Positions 52,936-62,923 of a DNA stretch of 64,000 nucleotides are shown piece by piece. The notes under the pieces are model-generated. The model had not been told where the DNA came from. It did not search any database and saw nothing but the letters and a program-made list of their open reading frames with translations. Location: positions 5,461,501 to 5,525,500 of the forward strand of contig CAMRHE010000067.1 in assembly GCA_947044405.1 (NCBI GenBank), in the 5' to 3' direction. Numbering within the stretch: position 1 is the first letter of the stretch; each line of letters begins with the position of its first letter. The position numbers were made by a program, and so were the translations under genes. This stretch comes from Leptodactylus fallax. Taxonomy: Eukaryota > Chordata > Amphibia > Anura > Leptodactylidae.

Positions 52936-54198
52936 TAGAGATGGGCAAACCTCTCAGGATTTGTTTTGTTTCAGGTTTGGGTGGGTCAGGTCCAATATTT
53001 GTTTGGGGTCTAACAAGTTCAGTATGGACTACACCTTAACATGGCTTAAAACATAGAGTAGAACACTCTCAGGGCTCCTAGAAACCTATCTATATTGTTT
53101 TTTTTTTTATCAGGTTCGGGTGGTTAGGGACCAAGATTAGTTTCGTGTCGAACAAATTCAGTATGGACCACACTTTAATTTGGCTTAAAACATAGCGTAG
53201 AACACTGTCAGGGCTCCTAGGAAGTTATCTATAAAACATAGTATAGAACACTCTCGGGGCTCCTAGGAACCTATCTATAAAACATAGTGTATAACACTGT
53301 CAGGGCTCCTAGGAACCTATATATAAAAGATAGTGTATGACACTGTAAGGGTTCCTAGGAACCTATCTATAAAACATAGTGTAGAACACTGTCAGGGCTC
53401 CTAGGAACCTATCTATAAAACATAGTGTATAACACTGTCAGGGCTCCTAGGAACCTATCTATAAAACATAGTGTAGAACACTGTCAGGGCTCCTAGGAAT
53501 CTATATATAAAACATAGTGTATGACACTGTAAGGGTTCCTAGGAATCTATCAATAAAACATAGTGTAGAACATTGTCAGGGCTCCTAGGAACCTATCTAT
53601 ACAATTACTAGCGCTCTAAGGCAGACACAGCCAATGTTATGTGTCATTATCATACTCTGGAGTATCTTCAGACCCCAGAGTGTAATAGGTATAGGCCCAG
53701 GAGAGGTGACAAAAATAAAAAACATTCACTTCCTCCTTCCCTTCTTTTGGGCCTCCTCAAGGCATCCATTGCGCTCTTTCCACCTCCTTGTTGACTTCAT
53801 GCTCCTGGGGTTACAGCTGAGGCCTGTGATTGAGCCTCAGCAGAGACATGGGTCTGCCGAGCGTCATGATGTCATGATGTTTGGTGTGCCCATTTGACCA
53901 CTGGTGGCCCAGTCACTGGCCTCAGCGGTGACCCTGGGTGCATGACGTCACCAGGAGAGTGATGGATCCTGCAAGGAGGCCCAATAGAGGTAACGGAAGG
54001 TGATTATGAATGATTTTTTTGTATTTTTGTCACCTCCTCTGGGCCTCCACCTATTATAGAAGAGACCCCAAAGTATAATGCAGCGACCATTTTAGTTCAC
54101 CCAGGACGAATCTCTGTTTGTTCAGTTTCATAAAAAACAAACAGTTTGGAATATTTGGGTCAAACCCAGCTCGGTACAAGTCTGTTCACCTATCTCTA
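52936..54198 (+). mobile_element. hAT-like MITE (TAGAGATGGGC family), complete, with 46-bp minisatellite
   Basis: Ends TAGAGATGGGCAAACCTC and, inverted, TAGAGATAGGTGAACAGAC. Flanks ATTGGCAC (52928-52935) and GTTGGCAC (54199-54206) are an 8-bp duplication with one mismatch. Order inside: GGTTTGGGTGGGTCAGG segment, minisatellite (53045-53605), then a palindromic GC-rich half with CTTCAGACCCCAGAGTGTAA and a mirrored arm near 54040-54080. A perfect TGACGTCA lies at 53943-53950. About 1.26 kb, with no transposase. This copy defines the family best. Confidence 0.87.
53045..53605. repeat. 46-bp minisatellite, about 11 units, partly interrupted
   Basis: The same unit and orientation as 37065-37785. 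After the first unit, a second copy of the element's leading segment (TTTTTATCAGGTTCGGGTGG...CACACTTTAATTTGGC, about 53098-53185) intervenes before the array proper. This implies an internal duplication or conversion event. Pairs of units alternating ATAACACTG/AGAACACTG hint at a two-unit higher-order repeat at 53280-53540. Confidence 0.92.
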
Positions 54199-54206
54199 GT
54201 TGGCAC

Positions 54207-55676
54207 CTTTATATTGTGCAAAGTTTAGAATGTTTTTACGGTGGTGAATGAAACCCTCCTCCATGTATGTAGAAATACTTAGTTTCCAGTCTGCTCCATA
54301 TTAAACCCTGTTACCTCCATTGTGGGCTGAGCCAGCTGGACGGATCATTAGCAGAGCTGAGAACACCACTTAACATTAATAACTACAGTTTAATATTCTA
54401 GTAATGGGCACAAGTGAGATCTATAGAGTAAAATCCTGATTCCAAACAGAAAACTCAATTGTACAATATAAATCCAATGAAATATCATTTTGCACAAATC
54501 TGAAAATAACGCAGGCTCTCCTGTCTCTTACTTAGAGCAAAGTGTATTGATTCGCAGCTCATTTGATTGATTTTACGTCAGTTGCGTGATTTAATCATGT
54601 TCTACTTGTTATCTCTCTGCTGTGTTCTCTCTATTGTCTGGTGTGAACTCCAGCCAAGACCTTTTAGCCTCCTGTGCAGCTCAAAATAACTTTGCTTTCC
54701 ATCTGCATTGTCTTCAGGGAATGATCAAACAGCCGTGCCTCAATATCTCCATTCCTTTTCCAAGCAAGGTTCTATACAATGTTCACAAACCTTTACTGCA
54801 TTAATCATTAAAGTCATGTCGCCATCTTCTCAATATTAAGATAAACTGTGATTAAGCTGTGAGATAAAGCGCCCGATAACCTCTAGAATCTGCGATGCAA
54901 TGTCGTCAGTAGTGTGTATTGTCTCCTGTAATATGGCTATGTCCTATTTATAAGGATGTCATTCAAATGAATTCATGGATATGTCATTGTTACTTTAGGG
55001 AGTAGTATATTAGATTATACAAAATAACACATTGCATGGTGGGGCCCTCACGCACATGGCCGTATTATGGCTCCGCTTTTTGTTAAGCAGCTCCATAAGG
55101 CCTCTATGATACCCTTGTTTACCTCTGATTTCAAACAGAGGTATTTTCCGTGAAATTTCTTATGGAATCAACATATAAAAATTGAGGCATTCTCTATCAG
55201 ACTCTGAATGAATGTAGAGTACAGCATTGTCCTAGTACATATGGCCACTAGTGGAGCCTATATAACAGCACATAGAGTCTATATGGCTCTGTTCTAGGGA
55301 ACTATACAGCCTCTGTACACATGGCTCGGCTGTGTACAAAAGTCCTTTTAATGACCTTTGAACCAACTTTTTGTATTTTTGAATACTAGAATTTGCGGTG
55401 TTTCCAGTGTCAAAGATCTTGGCTGTTCTTCTGGATAGTGAACACACAATAGAGTTCCTTTAGTCACCATAGGTAGATCTGATCTTGCTAAAGGGAAGTA
55501 GTCTGTCAGAGCAGGAGAAGCTGCTTGTTAGTGTCCCTTTGTTCTGGTCCATAAAGGAGGGCCTGAACCCTCCATATGACTTCTACATGTCCTATTAGCT
55601 GAGGATCCCCTATATGATTTCCATATTCCCTAATAGGGCATATGAACAGAAGTTTTCTTTAGAACTTAAATAGTGG
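54207..55676. other. Unique-looking sequence, no recognised gene
   Basis: No tandem, foldback or transposon signal. 54480-54960 has a mixed composition with words such as GATTTTACGTCAGTTGCGTG and GTGATTAAGCTGTGAGATAA, which suggests it may be conserved non-coding DNA; this is an impression only. Short frames at 54622-54804 and 55232-55447 are not recognisable. Confidence 0.35.
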
Positions 55677-55841
55677 GAACCAGTTTCAGATTTAGGTTCC
55701 ATTGGCCCACCGTAGACTGGATAAGGAACACCTGATTTCCGAAATTTTATGACTTTTGTAAGCAATATTTTCAATGGGGATAATATTGTTGACTTATGGC
55801 TTCCCTATAAAAATCTAGAGATAGATTTTGTAGCTAGAAAC

Positions 55842-56020
55842 CAGAGGCATAGCTATAGAGGGTGCAATGGTAGCTGTCGCTACTGGGCTCTAGACCCTGA
55901 GAGGGCCCCAAAGATACCTCTAACACATTAAATATACCACTATTTTAAAGAGCAATAGGAAGGTAGGGGCTCTTTTACAGATTTTGCATTTTGGCCCAGG
56001 GGCTTCAAGTCATGGCTCTG
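55842..56020. mobile_element. hAT-like MITE (CAGGGGCATAACTA family), 179 bp, perfect TSD
   Basis: Left end CAGAGGCATAGCTATAGAGG; right end, inverted, CAGAGCCATGACTTGAAGCC. Both sides carry CTAGAAAC (55834-55841 and 56021-56028), an exact 8-bp duplication. The interior holds TACTGGGCTCTAGACCC and GAGAGGGCCCC, with no minisatellite. It shows the unexpanded state of the family that carries 31-bp arrays at 15.9-20.2 and 35.9 kb. Confidence 0.88.
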
Positions 56021-56028
56021 CTAGAAAC

Positions 56029-56574
56029 ATCTACTTTTAATTTAATTGTGAAATCATCTATGTACACATAGGATATATTATCAATGTGGTCAATAGGTTA
56101 TTTTCAAGTTAACTATAAGAAATACTCCCTGGAATCCAACATTTGGCTCCAAAGGCAATTCCAGATTGGGTTGTCTTTTTAGATCTTTGGAGCTCTTAAT
56201 TGTGCAAGGTCCTGGTCCATAGGAGAGGTCTGGTTTGGTAGAAACAAGGTAGAAAACAATAAATATTCTCTAACAAAATAATAGCTCTGTAGGATAAATA
56301 AGAAAAGCATTATGGATCCTATGGATCCTACAGTGACATTATTCTGGCATGGAGTGCAATTCACCAGTAGCTATCATATCCATGTCAGTAGTGGATTTGT
56401 TACGACCAGTGGTCTACTATGAGGGGATTACATTATCAAGGGAGTATGGGCATCACAAAGGGGTGCCCAAACTTAAGAATGGAGAGCCACTAAGTATCAT
56501 TTTATGGTATTGTCTTTTTAGACCAGTTAACAATGACTCTCCACCTAACTCTCCTCTAACAGCCTAGTTCAGAA
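56029..56574. other. No recognisable gene
   Basis: Unique-looking sequence between two MITEs. A 72-codon plus-strand frame at 56349-56567 has no recognisable domain. Confidence 0.4.
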
Positions 56575-56582
56575 CTTCCACA

Positions 56583-57000
56583 CAATGTTGGACTGACGTT
56601 CTTTAAGCCCACCAGATACAATGATTCTGAGAAATAAGTCAAGGTACTCTTCAAATTTGTATCTTCTGCTGGGTCATTATTGTGTTTGAGCTTGGGCTCA
56701 CTGGAGGATCCTCTAGTATTCTGGTGGTTCACTCTGATACCAATTTGTGTGCTATTATTGTGTTTGAGCTTTGACCCACTGGAGGATCCTCTGGTATTCT
56801 GGTAGTCTAGTCCGAAACAAATTTGTGTGCCTTTTGCTTGGCCATTATTGTGTTTGAGCTTTGGCCCATGGGATGATCCTCTGGTATTCTGGTAGTTCAG
56901 TCTGAAACAAATGTGTGTGTCTTTTGCTGGGCCATTATTGTGTTTGAGCTTTGGCCCACGGGAAGATCCTCTGGTATTCTGGTGGTTCAATCTGATAGTG
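56583..57000. mobile_element. hAT-like MITE (CAGTGTTGGACTG family) with about 90-bp internal tandem repeat
   Basis: Ends CAATGTTGGACTG (56583) and, inverted, CACTATCAGATTG (ending 57000) agree at most positions allowing transitions. Flanks CTTCCACA and CTCCAACA are a plausible but imperfect 8-bp duplication. Inside, the unit CATTATTGTGTTTGAGCTTT plus GATCCTCTGGTATTCTGGTR is repeated four times with periods of about 90, 90 and 78 bp. The minus-strand open frame of 144 codons (56556-56990) reflects a stop-free 90-bp period and is not regarded as a gene. Confidence 0.75.
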
Positions 57001-57008
57001 CTCCAACA

Positions 57009-57830
57009 GAAGTAAATGGAGAGAGCTGTACATACCTCAATATTTTTCCATTCACAATGGTTTCACCATCAACAACAATGGCCGTGGAGTTAAATGTAGG
57101 TTCAAGTCCAGAGGTTAGACCAATAAGAGGTGAGTTCAGATATTTAGATTGAAGATGACAATACCCATTTACTAATACTGAAATATATTTTTGTAACTAA
57201 TTGTTTTTGTGTCACTGGTCAGGATATACCACCAAAGTAGAAGCCATTCTCTCTCTGTATAATACCCTGTAGGTCGGAAAAAAAATGTTTTAATATTTAG
57301 CCAAAAATATCTGCGAACTTTTCCAGTAAGTCTTGTAGGGATGATCCAGACTAAATAATAGCCAATGTTTCAATGATTAAGGTCCGGCTGAGACATTGTA
57401 AAATGGGATTAACAGATACATTTTGGGAAATAGAGATATTAATTTATAATAATGTGTTAATTATTAGAATGACCAGGACATTGTATTTATAATCTGTCAT
57501 GGTGCAGACTTTTAGATTCTATTCCCTGCTTTACAGTAATGATTCCAAAATTGAGTTGAGAAGGTCTGAGTTATAAAGTAATTATAAGCATATTGAACAT
57601 GACAGCCATAGTCAGAGCTCTCAGAAATATGACTCTCAGAACTACAAGGTGAATTACATGCTGCAAGTCCTGCTGAACTCACGGAGCAGATAAGCAAATC
57701 ATTTTTTTAGTATTGCAAAACGAAATTTGAGTCTTGGTATAACAGCCCTTTACTATACTATTAATGTTCATTTGTAAGCTTATCATCTAGTAATCTTTTA
57801 CTGAAATATTTGGTTACTAGGGACATTATA
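57009..57830. other. No recognisable gene
   Basis: AT-rich sequence with no recognised repeat or coding content. Confidence 0.4.
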
Positions 57831-58260
57831 GGGAGATTTATTGTCCAGGCAAAAATGGACAACCCGCATCATTTTTAAATCGAATGGGGGCAGTAAAAAA
57901 AAAAAAAATCATACCCACCTTTCCACGGTGCTCCGGTGCCACCCAGTGCGGTCCGGTCTTCTCGGTCCAGTGTTGACATGTGCCAGAAGTCCCAGTCACA
58001 CGTGACCGATGAGGCCTATCAGCGGCCTCAGCGAAGGGCATGAGAAGTCACATTTGACATCCCGGGTCTCTTTCTGAGGCCTGCTGAGGCCGGTGATTGG
58101 CGTCAGCAGTCACATGACCGCTGAGGCCAATCAGCGGCTTGAACGGAACTCAGGAAGAGACCTGTGAGAAGACGCCAGAGCACTGGGGACAGGTAAGTAT
58201 GATTTTTTTTTTTTTTCACCTCCCCCGGCATATTAAAAAAATCTGGAGAACCTCTTTAAG
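57831..58260. repeat. GC-centred palindromic repeat
   Basis: A-run arms (AAAAAAAAAAAAAATCATAC at 57897; the complement ATGATTTTTTTTTTTTTTCA at 58200) flank a GC-rich centre with inverted GTCACACGTGACCGATGAGG and CACATGACCGCTGAGGCC. The right end GGAGAACCTCTTTAAG resembles a T2-type terminus. The overall architecture is like the GC-rich centre of the TAGAGATGGGC family, with different ends. Confidence 0.55.
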
Positions 58261-58451
58261 CCAGAATTTTGGCATAATTTGTGCAAAAAAAAAAACAAAA
58301 AATGTCTAAAAAGCCTTGCCCCATATTTATCAAGTATTTTAGACACTTTTTAGAATCTTTTACGACTTATAAAAAAAAGTGGAGTGACTTCACTGGAAAG
58401 TGGGCATGACCTTAGTTGTGACACAAATTTTGTTGCATTTTCCTGCGGTAA

Positions 58452-58668
58452 ACTAAGGACTGGTTCACATCTGCGTTCGGGTTTCCTATACGCATAAAAA
58501 AGCAGCACTTTCCTCTCCGTTTGTTTCGTGCTTAAACCGAGCGAAAACCACACAGACCCCATTATAGTCTATGGGGTCCGCGGGTTTCCCAGGTAAACCG
58601 CTTTTTTATGCGTATAGGTTTCAATTCGGGGGTCCCCGAAATGCAGATGTGAATCGGACCTAATCCAA
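58452..58668. repeat. Foldback repeat, GGTTCACATCTGCGTTCGG type
   Basis: Left end GGACTGGTTCACATCTGCGT and right end GCAGATGTGAATCGGACCTA are inverted. Middle arms CCTATACGCATAAAAAAGC and TTTTTTATGCGTATAGG pair exactly. The centre is CCCCATTATAGTCTATGGGG, itself a palindrome. A compact, well-preserved copy. Confidence 0.82.
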
Positions 58669-59636
58669 CTAATAGGAGGTATAAAGTTAAAGCATATCTC
58701 CAGTTATAAACAACTTTCCATAAATTAATAGTACAGGTTAATATAAGAAACTTTGTAATATATTTTATTAAAGAAATATATTTTCTTCTCCACTTTTCAG
58801 ACAGTTACTTTCTCCATATTAGTCTATGAAGGGGGTAGTAAAGACACTCAAATAATTGCTACACTCTGCTAGTCCTTACTTTTTTAACTTTGATAGGTTT
58901 GTAGATAAGAGGCTGCTAGTACACAGTATAAGGCAATAAATCAATTATCTAGCGGCCAGGAGAATTCAGCTCAACCCTTCCCTGCTCCATAGACCTCTAT
59001 GTGTGAGGCTGAATATGGAGATATATATAAGGTAAACAAGCAGTCAGATTGAAGATAGGGAGCAGGTGGTATGCTTTAGAAATTCTAATACTGCGATAGA
59101 TTTATCAAACAGCATTTGTCACTTAGATAAATCTGGTGCAGTTTAAGACTGTCCGGTCTAGATTTGTCTAAACCTTAGATAGTATTAGTAATATATAATA
59201 AATCTGCCCTACTATGGACAAACTAATAACTAATAACTGAAGACTTAATAGTAAATTTGCAGCTGTAAAGTTATTGATTTGCAGTCTTACTGGAAAAACA
59301 TGTATATGTAAAACAAGTATATGTCATGGTGGACAAATAGTAGATTACATTCTGCTGGTAGACCTTAGATCGGAGACAGGTTTGTGCCCGTTGCCTCCCA
59401 GTAGCTAACATGGAGTCATATAGAGAATTGTGAGTCTTTACCATCTCTGTTCAGTTTCTACAATTATTAACTGTTAATGAACGCTATAGCAGAGCAGCAG
59501 CTCAAGTGTGCTAAGTATCTGCTATGACTAATAAGTGACCACTGGGGAATCCGAAAAATGGACACAAGAAGAGTTTACTGCACTGGCTTCTGTAACCCTA
59601 TTTACATGTCCCTCATCCCCTGATAAATCAGTTAAG
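58669..59636. other. No recognisable gene
   Basis: AT-rich. 59090-59215 contains inverted TAGATTTATCAAAC and TAATAAATCTGCCC, probably a decayed small palindrome. Nothing else was recognised. Confidence 0.4.
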
Positions 59637-59965
59637 GCTTTGTTCACATCTGTGTTAGAGCCTCAGTTAAAAATGCCGGTTGAAATACTGCACTATTCTG
59701 TGCTATTTTGCCCAATAAAATGGTAGGCACCTTGAAGTTAACCCCAATGGATCCAACACTTGCGTTAATTTATGCTGTTTTTTCCTATAAAATACCACAG
59801 CGATCTATGTTATATTTTGAGTAATATGGACACCATGAAGGAAATGTGATAGACCCCATTATAGTCAATGGGGGCGACATTCATGCCTGCAACATATCTA
59901 GCGCTTATGGAGCAAAAAAAGGAATAACAACACAGATGTCAGTGAAGATTAACTACGCAAAAAGT
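59637..59965. repeat. Diverged foldback repeat
   Basis: Left end GGCTTTGTTCACATCTGTGT and right end ACACAGATGTCAGTGAAG are inverted. The centre CCCCATTATAGTCAATGGGG is the same as in the 58.5-kb copy. Arms between are eroded. It abuts a hAT fragment on the right. Confidence 0.6.
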
Positions 59966-60002
59966 AGATCTCATACTGAAAATGATTGGTCATTCTTGGT
60001 GT

Positions 60003-60478
60003 ATACCAAAGCTCTCTTCAGACCCCAGAGTGTAATAGGTGGAGGCCCAGGGGAGCTGTAAAAAATAGCTATACTCACCATTCCAAACCACTTCTGGGCC
60101 TCCTCGCTGCATCCTTGATGCTCTCTCTGGATTCTATTCTGGCCTCCTGGGTGACATCACCATTAAGGTGATGTCATACCAGTAATCACATGGGGTATGT
60201 CAATGTTATGATGTCAGGATGCTCTGCACCCCTATGTGACCCTGAGGCGCATGAGATCACCCAGGAGGCTTGAAGTGGCCAGAAGAGGAACCACAGAAAG
60301 CTCAGAAGTGGTGAGGGAAGGTGAGTATAACCATTTGTTATTTTTTTACACCTCCCCTGGGCCTCCACCTTAAGAGACCTCAGAGTATAATAATTTTACT
60401 TCCAGTCTCGGATAAACACAAACCTTTTGAAAAATTCATGTCGACTCTGGTTTGATCTGAATGGGTTTGCTCATCACT
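60003..60478. mobile_element. hAT-like MITE (TAGAGATGGGC family), left-truncated
   Basis: Starts within the palindromic half (CTTCAGACCCCAGAGTGTAA), followed by GGAGGCCCAGGGGAG, the GC-rich centre with GGTGACATCACC, the mirrored arm (CTGGGCCTCCACC) and a degenerate terminus GGGTTTGCTCATCACTAAT. The minisatellite-bearing half is absent, and no TSD was found. Confidence 0.6.
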
Positions 60479-60635
60479 AATCCCAGATATATGTATGGAA
60501 GATCAGACTTTTGATGGGATCCTAATAGATGGGATATAGAGGCCAATGAGTCCAATTCAACTGGTTAATTTAATTTGACACAATAAGGAATAAGAATGGA
60601 GCCAATCCAGTTCATGTATGAGGGATAAAAAGAAA

Positions 60636-60880
60636 GTTTCGGTGGCCATACACATTATACTGTGAGCACATTTTGGTGGGACTGGAAGACCCTCCTGACC
60701 CTCCCCCAACAGATGATGTTAGGTGAAAGAAGGTACAGATATGCTAAATTTAAAAGCCCAGCCCTTTTGTCCTCAGGAAAAATAAGCCACCACCAGAGGG
60801 TTTGATAGCAGCTTACTCCCCTCTTCTCATTGAGAACTGTTGGCCGAATGAGCCCAAACTGTATGGCCACTTTTTACTTT
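60636..60880. repeat. Dispersed foldback repeat, GGCCAT family
   Basis: Left end CGGTGGCCATACACATTATA and right end AACTGTATGGCCACTTTTT are inverted. The interior contains CCCCCAACAGATGATGTTAG and TTCTCATTGAGAACTGTTGG. Confidence 0.6.
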
Positions 60881-61204
60881 GAGCTTCAGGTCAATGATTT
60901 CAATAGACACTGCAATGTGTAGGATAAGACATTATACGATTTTAAGAAGTAAGAACAGTAAAAAGTAGACATTCATTTTTTCCTACAAAAACAGTAACTA
61001 TTATGTCTGGTGTGGTGACTTGGAATTACATGGCGTCATTTATCAGCTACCATTTATAAGGCTACCAGTTATAAGGGATTAAATGGGCATCAGGTATTGG
61101 GGCATTTTGTAGACTTCAGATATAAGACAAAATATAGGCACTTTTAGGTCACTAGGTATAAGGTATAGTACAGGATGATGAGAGTATCGGGTATCCAGAA
61201 ATGA
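60881..61204. other. No recognisable feature
   Basis: Spacer with a weak tandem look around 61040-61150 (repeated TTATAAGG / TATAAGACA words). No coding signal. Confidence 0.4.
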
Positions 61205-61750
61205 CATCTTCTTTGGAGTGGCCTGCTGGGGGAGCAGTATATCAACCAGGGACAGAAATAAACTTGACAAGCTGATTAGAAGGGCCAGCTCTGTCCTGGG
61301 GAGCCCACTGGACCCAGTACAGGTGGTGGGTGACAGAAGGATACTGTCCGTGGTGAGCTCCATGCAGAAGAAGAAGTCCCATCCCATGCATGAGACTGTG
61401 ATAGCGCTGAGCAGTACTGTCAGTGACCGACTGCTCCACCCTAGGTGTGAGAAGGAGCGCTATCGGAAGTCTTTCCTCCCCACCGCGGTTAGGCTGTACA
61501 ACCAACACCGACCTAAGCGGAGATTATTACATACAGAGAACTGAAATATCTCTCTGCCTGTTAAATCCCCCCCCCCCCCTCTGCTACGTCCTATCTGTCT
61601 GTCTGCTATTAATGTAATGCCTCTCACCTTGGAACATTCCTGTACATGTTGTATTTGTATTTGTATCTGCTTATCTTTGCTGCTGTAACACACTGAATTT
61701 CCCCATTGTGGGACTATTAAAGGACTATTATTATTATTATTATTATTATT
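61205..61750 (+). mobile_element. L2-like LINE, severely 5'-truncated young copy
   Basis: Colinear with the last about 540 bp of the LINE at 17286-19783: the C-terminal about 108 codons of the RT-containing ORF (open from 61218 to 61544, ending at the same stop), the 3' UTR with a C-run, and an (ATT)n tail. Differences by eye are about six substitutions plus length changes in the C-run and tail. No target duplication was identified. Only the 3' end was copied, as is usual for LINE insertions. Confidence 0.93.
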
Positions 61751-61865
61751 ACAAGGTTCAAAATAATTGAGAAAGGTTCTATAAAAATCAGAAAGTTAAT
61801 AGTGGTTGTTCTAGAAGGGATGACAAAGACACTATCTTGGGTTTCAAAAAGCAGAAGAGAAACAA

Positions 61866-62100
61866 TTTAGGCTTTGTCCACATCTTATTGAAGGCTTAGG
61901 AGCAGTTTTTCGTTCAGAAAAATTACAGTCACTATGGCAGAAACCCTGACAGACCCCATTATAGTCCATAGGGTCCATCAGGTGCTGCTGGTTGCCATCA
62001 TATCACAAATGTGTCATTTTTAGTTTTCTGCTGTTATGATGGAACAGAACAATGGAAATGAACAATGCAGATATGGAACAGACCCTCAGCCATGGCCGCA
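61866..62100. repeat. Diverged foldback fragment
   Basis: Starts AGGCTTTGTCCACATCTTAT and contains CCCCATTATAGTCCATAGGG, the central palindrome of the GGTTCACATCTGCG-type repeat. The right arm is poorly preserved. Confidence 0.5.
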
Positions 62101-62239
62101 GAAGAAGAAATGATACAATTTGCTCATTGGTATAGCAATAAACCTAGATCCAAACAAACAAATTTACATTATTTTATTTTTACTAGTAATGGAATGCAAA
62201 AAAGCACAGATTGTCAGAGATAATTACTTCTCATGGATC

Positions 62240-62922
62240 CTGGATTAACACCTACAAGCTAGATCCTCCAATAAGATAGAATTTAACATTTAATCATATA
62301 ATTCAGTTAAAAATGATAAATCAACCCGTAAACATAATAATGAAGTGGTGTAATGGAAACAAATAAATTGGAACATTCTTACCAGTTCCAGAAGATGATA
62401 CACCATCACACACTTAGGGTCATAAATATCACCAAGCAAGGGGAATGCGCTGGGTACAGAAGACCAAATGTATAATTCCCTTTCAACCCAGAAAAATGGC
62501 TCACTGTGAGTTTACCAGGAGCTCCCCCGCACTCATGGTTGAAGCTCTGCAATGTGGATTATTGAGTCCATCCCCTAAATATGCCCTGATGAGCACCGGT
62601 CTGTAGGATGAGAAACACGTTGGAAAGGAGACATTAGTAGGGTTTTTAGGGTCAGCTTTGGGACCGCCCTTGTTAGGGCGGGAGCTATTTTTCTGGGTTG
62701 ACAGGGAATTATATATCTGGTCTCCTGTACCCAGCGCATTCCCCTTGCTTGGTGATATTTATAACCCTAAGTGTGTGATGCTGTACCATCTTCTGGAACT
62801 GGTAAGAACGTTCCAATTTATTTGCTTACATGACACCACTTCATTATTATGTTTTGAGGTTGATTTATCATTTGTAACTAAATTATATGATTAATGCTAA
62901 GTTTTATCTTATCGGAGGATCT
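62240..62922. repeat. Large foldback element, about 250-bp arms
   Basis: The left arm (from AGATCCTCCAATAAGATA at 62261 to about 62503) and the right arm (about 62690 to 62922, ending TATCTTATCGGAGGATCT) are strongly complementary: CCAGTTCCAGAAGATGATAC, CACTTAGGGTCATAAATATC and CAAGGGGAATGCGCTGGGTA all recur inverted. The loop of about 180 bp holds the hammerhead-like core. The right arm is cut at a TA by a Tc1 insertion, so the outermost part of that arm should lie beyond the window. The left arm may extend to about 62240. Confidence 0.88.
62578..62625 (+). ncRNA. Hammerhead-ribozyme-like core, probably degenerate
   Basis: CTGATGA at 62586-62592 and GAAAC at 62612-62616 are the two conserved core boxes of a hammerhead ribozyme, separated by 19 nt as for a stem II hairpin. 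Stem II pairs poorly (CACC with GGATG, one bulge). ACGTTG after GAAAC could pair with CAATGT at about 62551, but the expected UH cleavage step is GA here. Amphibian genomes carry hammerhead motifs in repeats. It is most likely a decayed relic or chance. Confidence 0.22.
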
Positions 62923-62923
62923 A

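Noticed and set aside
56556..56990. 144-codon minus-strand frame with NHQNTRGSS repeats
   Set aside because: It follows the about 90-bp tandem repeat of a MITE and is explained by a period divisible by three.
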